NCBI GenBank assembly: GCA_017454015.1
Contig: JAFTDW010000022.1
Span: 1 to 50,094 of the forward strand
DNA length: 50,094 nucleotides
Reading direction: 5' to 3'
Origin: Bacteroidales bacterium
Lineage (GTDB): Bacteria; Bacteroidota; Bacteroidia; Bacteroidales; P3
The notes below the pieces were generated by a model. The model did not search any database. It saw only the letters and a program-made list of their open reading frames with translations, and was not told the DNA's origin. Below are positions 8,162-18,262 of this stretch, piece by piece (position 1 is the stretch's first letter; each line of letters opens with the position of its first letter). Made by a program: the position numbers and the translations under genes.

Positions 8162-8169
8162 CAAAAATA
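8162..8169 (-). promoter_or_regulatory. -7 promoter element (TATTTTTG, minus strand)
   Basis: The plus strand reads CAAAAATA, which is TATTTTTG on the minus strand, an exact TAnnTTTG match. It lies 38 bases before the WG-repeat gene start at 8124. Confidence 0.55.
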
Positions 8170-8221
8170 AACAATTTTGCTGTGATAGGCAAATTTTTTT
8201 CGTGCGAGGGGATTTTTTTCG

Positions 8222-8229
8222 TATTTTTG
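8222..8229 (+). promoter_or_regulatory. -7 promoter element (TATTTTTG)
   Basis: TATTTTTG matches TAnnTTTG exactly and is preceded by T-rich stretches at 8190 and 8211. It would give a leader of roughly 90 bases before the caspase-like gene at 8325. With 8162-8169 it makes a divergent promoter pair. Confidence 0.6.
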
Positions 8230-8324
8230 CAATTTAGCGGGACAGCCCACGGCTACACCCCTATTTATTATAATAATTGCATATACAGCCACTTGTGGCA
8301 TAAATACTATTAACACCGAAGCCG

Positions 8325-10064
8325 ATGAAAAAAAGCATTACTATCGGATTATGCACATTCATGTGCTTTATCGCAGCCTTGATGGCAGGCTCCTCCAGCG
8401 CCCAGGCCCAAGAACGCAAAAACACCGGACGCAAGACCTCGGAAAACGCCGTCAACTCGGAGTACCGTGAAATCATCATGGAACACCTCAGCAAAGACGT
8501 CGAAACCCGACAGCGCTCCATGCAGAAAAAAGCCGAGGCAATTCTCCAAGCTCTCCCCAACGACGAGAAACTCTACGACGAGTCCTTCATGACAATTCGG
8601 GCCTACATAGCCCCTGGCGTCACCGAGGAAGGCACTCCCGAGGTCAACTTCGTCTACGAAATCTCCTACAACTGCAAACACCTCGAAGGCACTGAGGACG
8701 ACTACCCCATCGGCAGCTACGACTGCAACGAGTCCAACTCCTGCCGCGCCATCTGCGGCCTCACCAAGATGCTCCTCGAAAGCGAGTGCAAGGACATCTT
8801 CGCACGCGGCAAAAAAGCCACCATCGAAATCCACTCCACCACCGACGCCACTGACATCTCGCACATCGACTACCACGGCGAATACGGCGAATTTAAATAC
8901 TGCCCCGTCACTTTCAACGACGAGCAGCTGCGCATATCCGTCAATGAAACCGAGGGCATCAACAACAACGCTCAGCTCGCCTACATCCGCGCACACAGCA
9001 TGAAAGCCTACCTCGAAGGCACCGTAAGCCTCCTGCGAAACACCGAAAACGAATACCTCTTCATCACCCGATGCCTCCCGGAAATAGGTTCCCAGTACCG
9101 CCGCAGCAGCATCGTCATAACCGTGCACAGCCCCTTCGACGACAAAATTGTCGAGATGAACGAAAAACTCATCAACGATGAATACGTCGACTACAACATA
9201 CCCAAAGCCAAAGAGCCCGCCAGCAACAGTTCCACCTTCGTCCTCATCATCGCCGACGAAGACTACCCCGCACCCATACCCCCGGTGCCCTTCGCCGACA
9301 ACGACGGCGAAATACTCCAGCAATACTGCGTCAAAGCCCTCGGCATACCCGAACGTCACGTCAAAGTCCTTAAAGACGCCAACAAACACAACATACTCGT
9401 CGAAGGCGTCGACTGGCTCAAAGACATCACCGTCGCCGTCAAAGGCGAAGCCAACATCATAATCTACTACGCCGGCCACGCCCTCACCGACCAAAACTAC
9501 AACCCCTACCTCCTCCCCTCTGGCGTCGACGTATCCAAAATAAGCGTCTTCGCACAAAAAAAAGGCAAGAAAACAAGCTACAAAACCAAGTCTTACACTG
9601 ACCGCCCACTCGGCAAAGGCGACCTCACCCGCCTGCTCGAAGAAGCCATCTCACTCGACTCCATGTGCATTTACTTCAGCCGCGTCAACTTCACCTCTAT
9701 GACCTTCATCATCGACGCCAGCTTCAACGGCATTGACCGCAACGGCGACCCACTGTTCAACATCAAGATGAACAACGTCAAGATGCGAGGCCTGCGCATC
9801 CGCGGCAGCATTGTCGTGTTCAACGCCGCCGACTTCAACAAGACGGCCTACGCCTTCAACGACCAGCACCACGGCTTCCTCACCTACTTCCTCCTCAAAG
9901 AGCTCAAACGCACCAAAGGCGACATCACCTTCAAAGACCTCTACACCAACATTGAGAAAATGGTAAGCTACGAATCGTCCCTGCAAAACAAACTCCAAGA
10001 GCCCACAATGATCATCGGCGGCAAACGCAAAGACACCTGGGACGACCTGAAATTCATCAAATAG
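8325..10064 (+). CDS. Exported OmpA-like / caspase-like (C14) protein with Ser at the nucleophile position
   Basis: A 579-residue exported protein (signal peptide MKKSITIGLCTFMCFIAALM, likely cut after AQA). Residues about 163-235 look OmpA-like: ATIEIHSTTDATD resembles the peptidoglycan-binding strand, and NNNAQLAYIRAHSMKAYL resembles the following helix. Residues about 303-565 are a caspase/metacaspase (peptidase C14) fold: FADNDGEILQQY, then IIIYYAGHA with the expected catalytic His385, then FIIDASFNG, where the family has DACFSG, then HHGFLTYFLLKEL. The catalytic Cys is therefore Ser466, so the domain may be a pseudo-enzyme or use serine. Partners and role are unknown. It is followed 54 bases later by the glycosyltransferase. 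Fold assignment is good, function open. Confidence 0.85.
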   Translation: MKKSITIGLCTFMCFIAALMAGSSSAQAQERKNTGRKTSENAVNSEYREIIMEHLSKDVETRQRSMQKKAEAILQALPNDEKLYDESFMTIRAYIAPGVTEEGTPEVNFVYEISYNCKHLEGTEDDYPIGSYDCNESNSCRAICGLTKMLLESECKDIFARGKKATIEIHSTTDATDISHIDYHGEYGEFKYCPVTFNDEQLRISVNETEGINNNAQLAYIRAHSMKAYLEGTVSLLRNTENEYLFITRCLPEIGSQYRRSSIVITVHSPFDDKIVEMNEKLINDEYVDYNIPKAKEPASNSSTFVLIIADEDYPAPIPPVPFADNDGEILQQYCVKALGIPERHVKVLKDANKHNILVEGVDWLKDITVAVKGEANIIIYYAGHALTDQNYNPYLLPSGVDVSKISVFAQKKGKKTSYKTKSYTDRPLGKGDLTRLLEEAISLDSMCIYFSRVNFTSMTFIIDASFNGIDRNGDPLFNIKMNNVKMRGLRIRGSIVVFNAADFNKTAYAFNDQHHGFLTYFLLKELKRTKGDITFKDLYTNIEKMVSYESSLQNKLQEPTMIIGGKRKDTWDDLKFIK

Positions 10065-10118
10065 CCCCCAACCCTTCATCCTATCAACCTTTTAACCTTC
10101 CAACCCTCCAACCCCTCC
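10065..10118. repeat. Degenerate AACCYT intergenic repeat, copy 3
   Basis: The spacer carries units CAACCCTTC, ATCAACCTTTTAACC, TTCCAACCC and TCCAACCCC, ending directly at the ATG of the glycosyltransferase. Composition and unit pattern match the repeat at 5271-5323. Confidence 0.6.
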
Positions 10119-12395
10119 ATGAAACGATTCTTCAACGACAACCGTAGCAATCCATGGTTTTGGACTTTCATAGTCCTTGCCGCCGCCCTCCTTTTCGCCA
10201 TGCCGCTCCTGAGCAGCGGCGCCGGCAACAGCGGCGACGAGGACGGTTTCCAGATACCGCAGGGCGAAAACGTTCTGAACTACTACCGCACCCATGGCGC
10301 CGACACCACATGCTTCACCTTCGAGAACCTGAAATACTACGGCTGCTCCTTCGATGTGGTGATGGCCTGGCTCAACCACACCTTCGGCGTGGACGACATA
10401 GCCCACACACGCCACGCCGCCAACGCCCTGCTGGGCTGGGTTGCTGTGCTCTTTGTGGGTCTCATTGCTTGGCGCATAGGTGGCTGGAGAGCCGGCGTGG
10501 TGGCCATGGCGCTCATGTTCCTCTCGCCGCGTTTCCTCGGACACTCGTTCAACAACCCCAAAGACATACCGCTGGCGGCTGCCGTGACAATGAGCATCTA
10601 CTACACTCTGATGTTCTTCCGCCAAGCTCCGCGTCCCAAGATATTCACGATGGTGATGCTTGCCATCTCCCTGGCTTTCGCCATCAGCGTGCGCGTGGGC
10701 GGCCTGATAATAATTGGCTACATGGGGCTGTGGGGGCTGCTGTGGCTGATACAGAGGCTCTCCACTCGGAGCAGACAAACCGCTCCCAAACGCGGCGGCA
10801 TCAAAAACTCCGCCAAAGAAGCCGACGAGAAGATGTGGCTTTGGAAAACCGTCGGGTGGGCTGCCCTTGTATGCGTCGTGGGCTTCTTTGCGGGACTGCT
10901 GCTGTGGCCCTACGCCATGCAGGCACCCATACGCAACACCGTAGACTCGTTCCACGCCATGTCGCAGTTTGCCATAGGCATCCGCCAAATCTACGAAGGC
11001 CACATGGTATGGAGCGACGCCCTGCCATGGTACTACACCCCTAAATTCATCATTACCACCATACCCATAGCCGTGATCATAGGGTGGCTTATATGGCCGC
11101 TGCTGCCATGCACACAATCCGACAAGAGCGACGACGGACAGGCTATGGCCAGATACCACTGGGTGGAGAAGGCCATGCTCTATTTCTGCTTCCTTTTCCC
11201 CGTTTTCTGGATAGCATACACCAAGGCCAACGTCTACGGCGGCTGGCGCCATTCACTCTTTGCCTACCCGCCGATGGTTGCCTCGGCCGCCCTCGGGTTC
11301 GACGCACTCACCGCATGGCTCGGCCGCAAGCTGGCAACATCCAAGCCCGTGCTGCGCAAAGCCGCCACGGTGGCAGCCACAGCCCTGCCCTTCCTGCTGG
11401 TCATAGGCCCCGCGGCCCACATAGTGCGCAACCACCCCTATGAGTACGTGTACTTCAACCGGCTCTCTGGCGGCACCGCCAAAGCATACGGCCAATACGA
11501 GATGGACTACTACTACCACTCCATGCGCGAGGCCACCAAGTGGGTGGTGGACCATGCCGACGCGTCGGCACTGGCCCCCGGCCAGAAAGTACTGGTCGGC
11601 TCATGGCACGTCAACTCCACAGCCTACTTCCTGCGCAACGACACCACCCAGTTCCGCCAGCGTTTTGTGCGCTGGCGCCAGCGCGGCGACTACGACTGGG
11701 ACTATGCCGTCTTCCCGCTCACCGGCATCTCACCTGCCCAGCTCACCAACTCCGCTCACTTCCCGCCCCAAAACACTGTGCACCAGATAAAGGTCGACGG
11801 CGTGCCCATCGCCATAGTGCTCAAACGCTTGGACAAGAGCGACTACCAAGCCTCGCAGATGCTCAAAGCCGGACGTCCCGACAGCGCCGAGGTGCTGTAC
11901 CTCAAAGCGCTGGAAAAGGACCCCTACAACGAATCGGCCATAGCCTCGCTCACCAACCTCTATATCAACTTGGGGCGCACCGCCGACGCCAAGGCTATGT
12001 GCAAGCGATTTGCCGAGATAGACCCCGACGACGACATGATGAACTACTGGACAGCCTACGTGTCGTACCTCGAAGGCCGTCCCAACGAGGCCCTCGAGCA
12101 GCTACGCCGCTGCAAAGAGCTCAACTTCAAGAACACGTCGGTGTACAGGCTCATTGCACAGATATATATGCAGCAGGGCGACCAGACGGGCGCCGAAGGC
12201 GAGATAGTGAGAGCCTTGCAAAAAGGTGTTATAGACAACAACCTTGTAGAGCTGTATATAAACATCCAGAAAGGCAAAGGGCTCAACGAACGAGTCATAT
12301 ACTACAACCTATACAACGCCATTGCCACAGGCCTTGAATCGAGCGGCAAAAAAGAAGAAGCCAAGCAATACCGCGAGGCAATGAAACGTATGTGA
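10119..12395 (+). CDS. GT39/ArnT-like membrane glycosyltransferase with C-terminal TPRs
   Basis: Predicted polytopic GT-C glycosyltransferase that would move a sugar from a polyprenyl-phosphate donor to an acceptor on the outer face of the inner membrane. The 758 residues start with a membrane segment (about 14-31), then an acidic loop SGDEDGFQI (about 39-47) that fits the GT-C catalytic loop. Several further hydrophobic segments follow up to about residue 445, with SPRFLGHSFNNPKDIP a family-like loop. From about residue 570 onward the protein is soluble and repeats TPR units such as RPDSAEVLYLKALEKDPYN. The gene lies downstream of the caspase-like gene and upstream of an acyltransferase. The acceptor is unknown. 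Confidence 0.85.
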   Translation: MKRFFNDNRSNPWFWTFIVLAAALLFAMPLLSSGAGNSGDEDGFQIPQGENVLNYYRTHGADTTCFTFENLKYYGCSFDVVMAWLNHTFGVDDIAHTRHAANALLGWVAVLFVGLIAWRIGGWRAGVVAMALMFLSPRFLGHSFNNPKDIPLAAAVTMSIYYTLMFFRQAPRPKIFTMVMLAISLAFAISVRVGGLIIIGYMGLWGLLWLIQRLSTRSRQTAPKRGGIKNSAKEADEKMWLWKTVGWAALVCVVGFFAGLLLWPYAMQAPIRNTVDSFHAMSQFAIGIRQIYEGHMVWSDALPWYYTPKFIITTIPIAVIIGWLIWPLLPCTQSDKSDDGQAMARYHWVEKAMLYFCFLFPVFWIAYTKANVYGGWRHSLFAYPPMVASAALGFDALTAWLGRKLATSKPVLRKAATVAATALPFLLVIGPAAHIVRNHPYEYVYFNRLSGGTAKAYGQYEMDYYYHSMREATKWVVDHADASALAPGQKVLVGSWHVNSTAYFLRNDTTQFRQRFVRWRQRGDYDWDYAVFPLTGISPAQLTNSAHFPPQNTVHQIKVDGVPIAIVLKRLDKSDYQASQMLKAGRPDSAEVLYLKALEKDPYNESAIASLTNLYINLGRTADAKAMCKRFAEIDPDDDMMNYWTAYVSYLEGRPNEALEQLRRCKELNFKNTSVYRLIAQIYMQQGDQTGAEGEIVRALQKGVIDNNLVELYINIQKGKGLNERVIYYNLYNAIATGLESSGKKEEAKQYREAMKRM

Positions 12396-12399
12396 CAAG

Positions 12400-12432
12400 G
12401 GGGTAAAGGTTAAAAGGTTTAAGGGTTTAAAG
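12400..12432. repeat. Degenerate AAGGTT intergenic repeat, copy 4
   Basis: GGGGTAAAGGTTAAAAGG followed by TTTAAGGGTTTAAAG fills the spacer before the acyltransferase start. It is the reverse-complement orientation of the AACCTT-type repeats at 5271 and 10065. Confidence 0.55.
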
Positions 12433-12437
12433 CAAAT

Positions 12438-13010
12438 ATGGGAAATTCTTTCAAACGGTTGTGGACAGGCACTGTGAGGCTCTGTGGATGGCACTATCTG
12501 GAGCCCGACGCCGATGTAAGTCGGCATCTCGACCGCTGCGTGATCATCATGGCCCCTCACACTGCCATTGCCGACTTCCTGCTCGGCGCCGGATACCTGT
12601 GGAAACTGGGGGTCAACTGCCGCATACTCATCAAGAAAGAGTTCTTCCGCTGGCCATTAGGCAACCTGCTCAAACGCTTTGGCGCAATACCCGTGGACCG
12701 TGGCAACCCCCGCGACGGCATGATAGAACGCAGCCTCGCAGGCTTTAGAGACAACGAGCGATTCACCCTCGTCATCACGCCCGAAGGCACCCGCAAAAAA
12801 GTGACACGCTGGAAACGCGGTTTCTACGAGATAGCCACCAAAGCCGGCGTGCCGGTTCTGCTCTCCTTTATTGACTACAAAAATAAAACCATGGGCTTCA
12901 AAGGTCTGTTCATGCCAACAGGCAACTACGATGCCGACATAAAAGAAATAAAAAACAACTACCGCGACGCAGCCCCAAAACATCCCGAAGGCTGGCAAAC
13001 AATAGACTGA
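12438..13010 (+). CDS. Lysophospholipid / 1-acylglycerol-3-phosphate acyltransferase (PlsC-like)
   Basis: Membrane-associated acyltransferase of the PlsC group, 190 residues. The HX4D catalytic motif is HTAIAD (about 41-46), KKEFFRWPLGNLLKRFGAIPVDR gives the glycerol-phosphate binding region, and VITPEGTRKKV carries the EGTR block. It lacks the extra N-terminal membrane helices of full-length PlsC and is short, like the acyltransferases that are often annotated next to lipid or glycan genes. The gene precedes purL by 30 bases. The acyl acceptor is not certain. Confidence 0.88.
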   Translation: MGNSFKRLWTGTVRLCGWHYLEPDADVSRHLDRCVIIMAPHTAIADFLLGAGYLWKLGVNCRILIKKEFFRWPLGNLLKRFGAIPVDRGNPRDGMIERSLAGFRDNERFTLVITPEGTRKKVTRWKRGFYEIATKAGVPVLLSFIDYKNKTMGFKGLFMPTGNYDADIKEIKNNYRDAAPKHPEGWQTID

Positions 13011-13040
13011 CAAGAAAACGAAAATAACGAAACAAAGCAA

Positions 13041-16000
13041 ATGATACGAAGAATCTATGTAGAGAAGAAAGAGCCCTACGCTGTCAGAGCCAAAGAGCTT
13101 ATCGACGAGCTTACCAACTACCTGGGCATCAATGCCACCAAGGTTCGTATCGCTGTACGCTACGACATCGAGGGAATGAGCGACTCCACCTATAGCCGCG
13201 CCAAAGAGACCATCTTCAGCGAGCCCCCCGTCGACGACCTCCACGAAAACTCCATACCCACCGCAGCAGGCGATTTCTGTTTCACAGTGGAATACCTGCC
13301 AGGACAGTTCGACCAGCGCGCCGACAGCGCCGAGCAGTGCTCCCAGCTGCTCGAACCAGCAGAGCACCCAATAATACGCTCGGCCACTACATATATTATA
13401 AGCGGGGGCCTAACCGAAGAGCAACGCCGCGCCATAGTGGCCCACTGTGTCAACCCAGTCGACAGCCGCGTGTGCGGCGACGAGTTGCCGACAACTCTTG
13501 CTCAGCACTTTGAAGAGCCCACTGACGTAAAAACCATCGACGGCCTGCGCCAGATGAACGAAGAGAGCCTGCTGGAGCTCTACAACTCCCTCAACCTGGC
13601 CATGACCTTCAACGACTTCAAGCATATACAACACTACTTCATCGCCGACGAACAGCGCGACCCGTCGATTACCGAAATAAGGGTTCTCGACACCTACTGG
13701 AGCGACCACTGCCGACACACCACCTTTGCCACAGAGCTCACCGACATAAAACTCGACAACGGATACTACCGCCCATTGCTCGAAAAGGCTTTGCAGAGCT
13801 ATCTCGACGACCACAAGCAGCACTATGCCGGACGCACCGACAAGTATGTGTGCCTTATGGACATTGGCACCCTTGCTGCCAAACGCCTGCGCAAGCAGGG
13901 GCTACTCCCCGACTGGGAGGTAAGCGACGAAATCAATGCCTGCAGCATCATAGTGCCCGTGACCATCGACGGCAAGGAGGAGGAGTGGCTCGTCAACTTC
14001 AAGAACGAGACCCACAACCACCCCACCGAGATAGAGCCCTTCGGCGGAGCGGCCACCTGCCTTGGCGGCTGCATACGCGACCCGCTGAGCGGACGCACCT
14101 ACGTATATCAGGCCATGCGCGTCACCGGCGCAGCAGACCCCACCAAGCCCGTGGCCGAGACCCTCAAGGGCAAGCTGCCACAACGCAAGATAGTCACCAC
14201 GGCGGCACGCGGCTACAGCAGCTACGGCAACCAGATAGGTCTCGCCACAGGTATCGTCTCCGAGGTCTACCACCCGGGCTATGTAGCCAAGCGCATGGAG
14301 ATAGGCGCCGTCATAGCCGCCGCACCGCGCAAGCAGGTGAAGCGGCTCACCAGCGACCCTGGCGACATCATAATACTGCTCGGCGGACGCACCGGCCGCG
14401 ACGGCATTGGCGGCGCCACCGGAGCCTCCAAGAGCCACAACAGCCAGAGCCTCACCAGCTGCGGTGCCGAGGTGCAGAAAGGCAACGCTCCTACCGAACG
14501 CAAGATTCAACGCCTCTTCCGCCGCCCTGAGGTGGCAAGCATCATCAAGAAATGCAACGACTTCGGTGCCGGCGGCGTGAGTGTGGCCATAGGCGAGCTT
14601 GCCGACGGGCTGCTTATAGACCTCGACAAGGTACCCAAAAAATATGCAGGCCTCGACGGCACTGAGCTGGCCATCAGCGAAAGCCAGGAGCGCATGGCAG
14701 TGGTTGTAGACCCCGCCAATGTTGACACCATGATGCGTTATGCCGACGAAGAAAACCTTGAAGCAACCATAGTGGCGCAGGTAACCAAGGAGCCGCGCAT
14801 GGTGATGACATGGCGAGGCAAGACCATCGTCGACCTCAGCCGCCGCTTTATCGACACCAACGGCGCCCACCAAGAGAGCACCGTGGCAATAGCCATGCCG
14901 GCGAACCAAGAGCACGCCACCACCACGGTGAGCGGCAACAACATCAAGGAGCGTTGGCTCGGCACACTTGCCGACCTTAACGTGTGCTCGCAGAAAGGGC
15001 TTGTGGAGATGTTCGACAGCACCGTGGGTGCTGGCAGCGTGGTGATGCCATACGGTGGGAAACACCAGCTCACACCAACCCAAAGCATGATAGGCAAGTT
15101 GCCTGTCCTCAAAGGCGACTGCGACGCTGTGAGCATCATGGCCTACGGCCTCGACCCATACACCCTCGCGTGGAGCCCCTTCCACGGTGCCGTGTGGTCC
15201 ATAGTCAACTCCGTGGCAAAGATTGCCGCGGCAGGCGGCGATGTGTCTAAAGTACGCCTCACCTTCCAAGAGTACTTCAAGAAGCTTGGTACAGACCCCT
15301 ACCGCTGGGGAGAGCCCACGGCGGCGCTACTCGGTGCCTACTACACGCAGAAAGCGTTGCAACTGCCTGCAATAGGTGGCAAAGACAGCATGTCGGGCAC
15401 CTTCAACGACATCGATGTTCCTCCAACACTATGCTCCTTTGCCGTGGGCATGAGCGACCTCGCCCATGTGGTAACCCCCGAACTCAAAAATGCCGGCAAC
15501 AAGCTGTATGTGCTTGGTCTTAAGGTCGACCTATTCGGAATGCCCGACATTGACCATGCCAAGCAACAATACGCTGAACTACGCAAAGCCATCGAAGCCG
15601 GTTCGGTGGTGTCGACCTATGTGATTGGCGCCGGCGGCATTGTCGAAGCTCTGAGCAAGATGGCCTTCGGCAACAAACTCGGCGTGCAGATTACAAACGC
15701 CACACTCGCCGCCAAGCTGCAAAACGGCTACCAGCTGCACGACTTCACCAAATACGGCAACATAGTACTCGAAGTCAAACCCAATGCCAGCCTGCTGCCA
15801 TCCAACTGCACCGAGATTGGCATTGTTCACAACGAGCCTGTCATTTCCGTCAACAACGAGTGCATCAGCCTCGACGAAGCCCTCTCTGCATGGCAGAGAC
15901 CTCTCGAAGAGGTATTTCCCACCAAGAGCTCAGGCGTCGCTGGCAAGAGCAGTCTATCCATCGGTCCCAGCAAATCATCGGTGCCCTACATCTGCCGTCA

Positions 16001-16808
16001 CAAAGTGGCAAAACCGCGCGTCTTCATCCCTGCCTTTCCTGGCACCAACTGCGAGTACGACAGCGCCCGCACATGGGACCGCGCCGGGGCGGAGAGCCAC
16101 ATTGTGGTGTTCCGCAATCAGAACGGCAGCCAGATAGAAGAGAGCGTCAAAACCTATGTCGACGAGATAAAACAGAGCCAGATAGTCATGCTGCCCGGCG
16201 GCTTCTCGGCGGGCGACGAGCCCGACGGCAGCGCCAAGTTCATCACCAGCGTGTTCCGCAACGCCATGATTAGCGAGGCGGTGATGGACCTCCTCAACAA
16301 TCGCGACGGGCTCATGCTCGGCATCTGCAACGGCTTCCAGGCCCTTGTCAAGCTCGGACTCGTACCCTACGGCGAGATTCGCGAGCAAACCGCCAACGCG
16401 CCCACCCTCACCTTCAACACCATAGGCCGCCACCAAAGCATGATGGCACGCACCCGCATAGCCTCCACCATGTCGCCATGGCTCCAACAGGTGGAGCGAG
16501 GCAGCTGCCACACCATACCCATCTCACACGGCGAGGGGCGTTTCGTGGCTTCCGACGAGGTTGTGGCACAACTCTTTGCCAACAACCAAGTGGCAACACA
16601 GTACGTAGACCTCGACGGCAACCCCACAATGGAAGAGCCTTTCAACATGAACGGCTCCACCATGGCTATTGAGGGCATCACCAGCCCCGACGGGCGCGTC
16701 CTAGGCAAGATGGGGCACAGTGAGCGGCGCAGCCGCGGCACCGCACTCAACATACCTGGCAACGACGACGAACGCATCTTCGAATCCGGTGTAGCCTACT
16801 TTAAATAA
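13041..16808 (+). CDS. purL: Phosphoribosylformylglycinamidine synthase (large, single-chain PurL)
   Basis: Fourth step of de novo purine synthesis: FGAR plus glutamine plus ATP gives FGAM. At 1255 residues it is the long single-chain form with its own glutaminase, as in enterobacteria. The synthetase core has [41 protein letters not shown] and [11 protein letters not shown]. The glutamine amidotransferase domain starts near residue 990 ([17 protein letters not shown]), with GGFSAGDE, the nucleophile in LGICNGFQ (about residue 1096) and SHGEGRF for the His-Glu pair. The gene leads a tight co-directional cluster. Identity is clear. Confidence 0.98.
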   Translation: MIRRIYVEKKEPYAVRAKELIDELTNYLGINATKVRIAVRYDIEGMSDSTYSRAKETIFSEPPVDDLHENSIPTAAGDFCFTVEYLPGQFDQRADSAEQCSQLLEPAEHPIIRSATTYIISGGLTEEQRRAIVAHCVNPVDSRVCGDELPTTLAQHFEEPTDVKTIDGLRQMNEESLLELYNSLNLAMTFNDFKHIQHYFIADEQRDPSITEIRVLDTYWSDHCRHTTFATELTDIKLDNGYYRPLLEKALQSYLDDHKQHYAGRTDKYVCLMDIGTLAAKRLRKQGLLPDWEVSDEINACSIIVPVTIDGKEEEWLVNFKNETHNHPTEIEPFGGAATCLGGCIRDPLSGRTYVYQAMRVTGAADPTKPVAETLKGKLPQRKIVTTAARGYSSYGNQIGLATGIVSEVYHPGYVAKRMEIGAVIAAAPRKQVKRLTSDPGDIIILLGGRTGRDGIGGATGASKSHNSQSLTSCGAEVQKGNAPTERKIQRLFRRPEVASIIKKCNDFGAGGVSVAIGELADGLLIDLDKVPKKYAGLDGTELAISESQERMAVVVDPANVDTMMRYADEENLEATIVAQVTKEPRMVMTWRGKTIVDLSRRFIDTNGAHQESTVAIAMPANQEHATTTVSGNNIKERWLGTLADLNVCSQKGLVEMFDSTVGAGSVVMPYGGKHQLTPTQSMIGKLPVLKGDCDAVSIMAYGLDPYTLAWSPFHGAVWSIVNSVAKIAAAGGDVSKVRLTFQEYFKKLGTDPYRWGEPTAALLGAYYTQKALQLPAIGGKDSMSGTFNDIDVPPTLCSFAVGMSDLAHVVTPELKNAGNKLYVLGLKVDLFGMPDIDHAKQQYAELRKAIEAGSVVSTYVIGAGGIVEALSKMAFGNKLGVQITNATLAAKLQNGYQLHDFTKYGNIVLEVKPNASLLPSNCTEIGIVHNEPVISVNNECISLDEALSAWQRPLEEVFPTKSSGVAGKSSLSIGPSKSSVPYICRHKVAKPRVFIPAFPGTNCEYDSARTWDRAGAESHIVVFRNQNGSQIEESVKTYVDEIKQSQIVMLPGGFSAGDEPDGSAKFITSVFRNAMISEAVMDLLNNRDGLMLGICNGFQALVKLGLVPYGEIREQTANAPTLTFNTIGRHQSMMARTRIASTMSPWLQQVERGSCHTIPISHGEGRFVASDEVVAQLFANNQVATQYVDLDGNPTMEEPFNMNGSTMAIEGITSPDGRVLGKMGHSERRSRGTALNIPGNDDERIFESGVAYFK

Positions 16809-16809
16809 T

Positions 16810-18258
16810 ATGGAAGACAATCAAAAAGACATAATCCAAGAGGTTACAGGCGAGGAGTACAAGTGGGGCTTCACCACCGATATAGCCACCGAGACCATCC
16901 GCAAAGGCCTTGACGACGATGTTGTACGCACCATCTCGCAGAAAAAGGGCGAACCGGAATGGCTACTACAGTTTCGCCTTGACGCCTTGCATCGCTGGCA
17001 AACCATGCAGGAGCCCTCGTGGGGCCACCTAAAATACGACAAAGTCGACTATCAGGACATCATATACTACGCAGCCCCCAAGCCCGCCAAGCAGAAGAAA
17101 AGCATGGACGAGGTCGACCCCGAATTGCTCGCAACCTTCGACAAGCTCGGCATTCCCCTGCGCGAACGCGAAGCACTTGCAGGCGTAGCCTACGATGCCA
17201 TTATGGACTCCGTGAGCGTCAAGACAACCTCGCAGAAAATGCTCCAAGAGCAAGGCATCATCTTCTGCCCTATCAGCGAGGCTGTCCAGCGCCACCCCGA
17301 CCTTGTGCGTCAATACCTCGGCAGCGTGGTACCAGCCACCGACAACTTCTTCGCGGCACTCAACAGCGCCGTATTCAGCGACGGCTCCTTCTGCTACATT
17401 CCCAAGGGAGTCCGCTGCCCCATAGAGCTCTCCAGCTACTTCCGCATCAATGCCAAGGGAACCGGCCAGTTTGAGCGTACCCTCATCATCGCCGACGAAG
17501 AGGCCTACGTCTCATACATGGAAGGCTGCACCGCACCGCAGCGCGACGAGAACCAACTCCATGCCGCCATAGTGGAGATTGTGGCACTCAAATACGCCGA
17601 AGTGAAATACAGCACAGTACAGAACTGGTACCCTGGCGACAAAGAAGGGCGCGGCGGCATATACAACTTCGTTACAAAACGAGGCATCTGCAAGGGCTCT
17701 CACTCCAAAATATCGTGGACACAGGTGGAGACCGGCAGCGCCGTGACATGGAAATACCCAAGCTGCATACTGCAAGGCGACGACAGCTCCGCCGAGTTCT
17801 ACAGCGTGGCTGTCACCAACAACTACCAGCAAGCCGACACCGGTACCAAGATGATACATGTGGGCAAAAACACGCGCAGCACTATCATCAGCAAAGGCAT
17901 CAGCGCAGGCCACAGCCAGAACAGCTACCGCGGCCTCGTACAGGTGGGCAAAGGAGCAACAGGCTCACGCAACTACTCACAATGCGACTCTCTGCTGCTC
18001 GGCGACAAATGCGGGGCGCATACTTGGCCGTATATAAAATCCAACAACAGCTCCGCCATACTTGAGCACGAAGCCACCACAAGCAAGATAAGCGAAGACC
18101 AGCTCTTCTACTGCCAGCAACGCGGCATAAGCCCTGAAAGCGCCGTAGGCCTCATCGTAAACGGCTACGCCAAGGACGTCCTGAAGAAACTACCCATGGA
18201 ATTTGCCGTCGAAGCACAGAAACTGCTAAGCATAAGCCTCGAAGGCTCTGTAGGATAA
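16810..18258 (+). CDS. sufB: Fe-S cluster assembly scaffold protein SufB
   Basis: SufB subunit of the SufBCD scaffold that builds iron-sulfur clusters in the cytoplasm. Its 482 residues are full length. Diagnostic stretches include [69 protein letters not shown] and, near the end, [20 protein letters not shown]. The start is one base after the purL stop, so translation is probably coupled. Normally sufC, sufD and sufS follow directly; here an RNA methyltransferase does, so the partners must be elsewhere. The product is sure; the isolated position is the oddity. Confidence 0.97.
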   Translation: MEDNQKDIIQEVTGEEYKWGFTTDIATETIRKGLDDDVVRTISQKKGEPEWLLQFRLDALHRWQTMQEPSWGHLKYDKVDYQDIIYYAAPKPAKQKKSMDEVDPELLATFDKLGIPLREREALAGVAYDAIMDSVSVKTTSQKMLQEQGIIFCPISEAVQRHPDLVRQYLGSVVPATDNFFAALNSAVFSDGSFCYIPKGVRCPIELSSYFRINAKGTGQFERTLIIADEEAYVSYMEGCTAPQRDENQLHAAIVEIVALKYAEVKYSTVQNWYPGDKEGRGGIYNFVTKRGICKGSHSKISWTQVETGSAVTWKYPSCILQGDDSSAEFYSVAVTNNYQQADTGTKMIHVGKNTRSTIISKGISAGHSQNSYRGLVQVGKGATGSRNYSQCDSLLLGDKCGAHTWPYIKSNNSSAILEHEATTSKISEDQLFYCQQRGISPESAVGLIVNGYAKDVLKKLPMEFAVEAQKLLSISLEGSVG

Positions 18259-18262
18259 ATCT

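Noticed and set aside
8349-9557. Long open frame on the minus strand opposite the caspase-like gene (402 residues)
   Set aside because: It has low-complexity Val/Gly/Asp-rich translation typical of the antisense of a GC-rich gene; no motif, promoter or family resemblance. The plus-strand frame has a signal peptide and domains.
10092-11252. Minus-strand frame of 386 residues opposite the glycosyltransferase
   Set aside because: No recognisable domain and composition of an antisense shadow; the plus strand encodes the membrane glycosyltransferase.
13902-15269. Minus-strand frame of 455 residues opposite purL
   Set aside because: purL is unambiguous here; the antisense frame has His/Gly/Val-rich random-like content.
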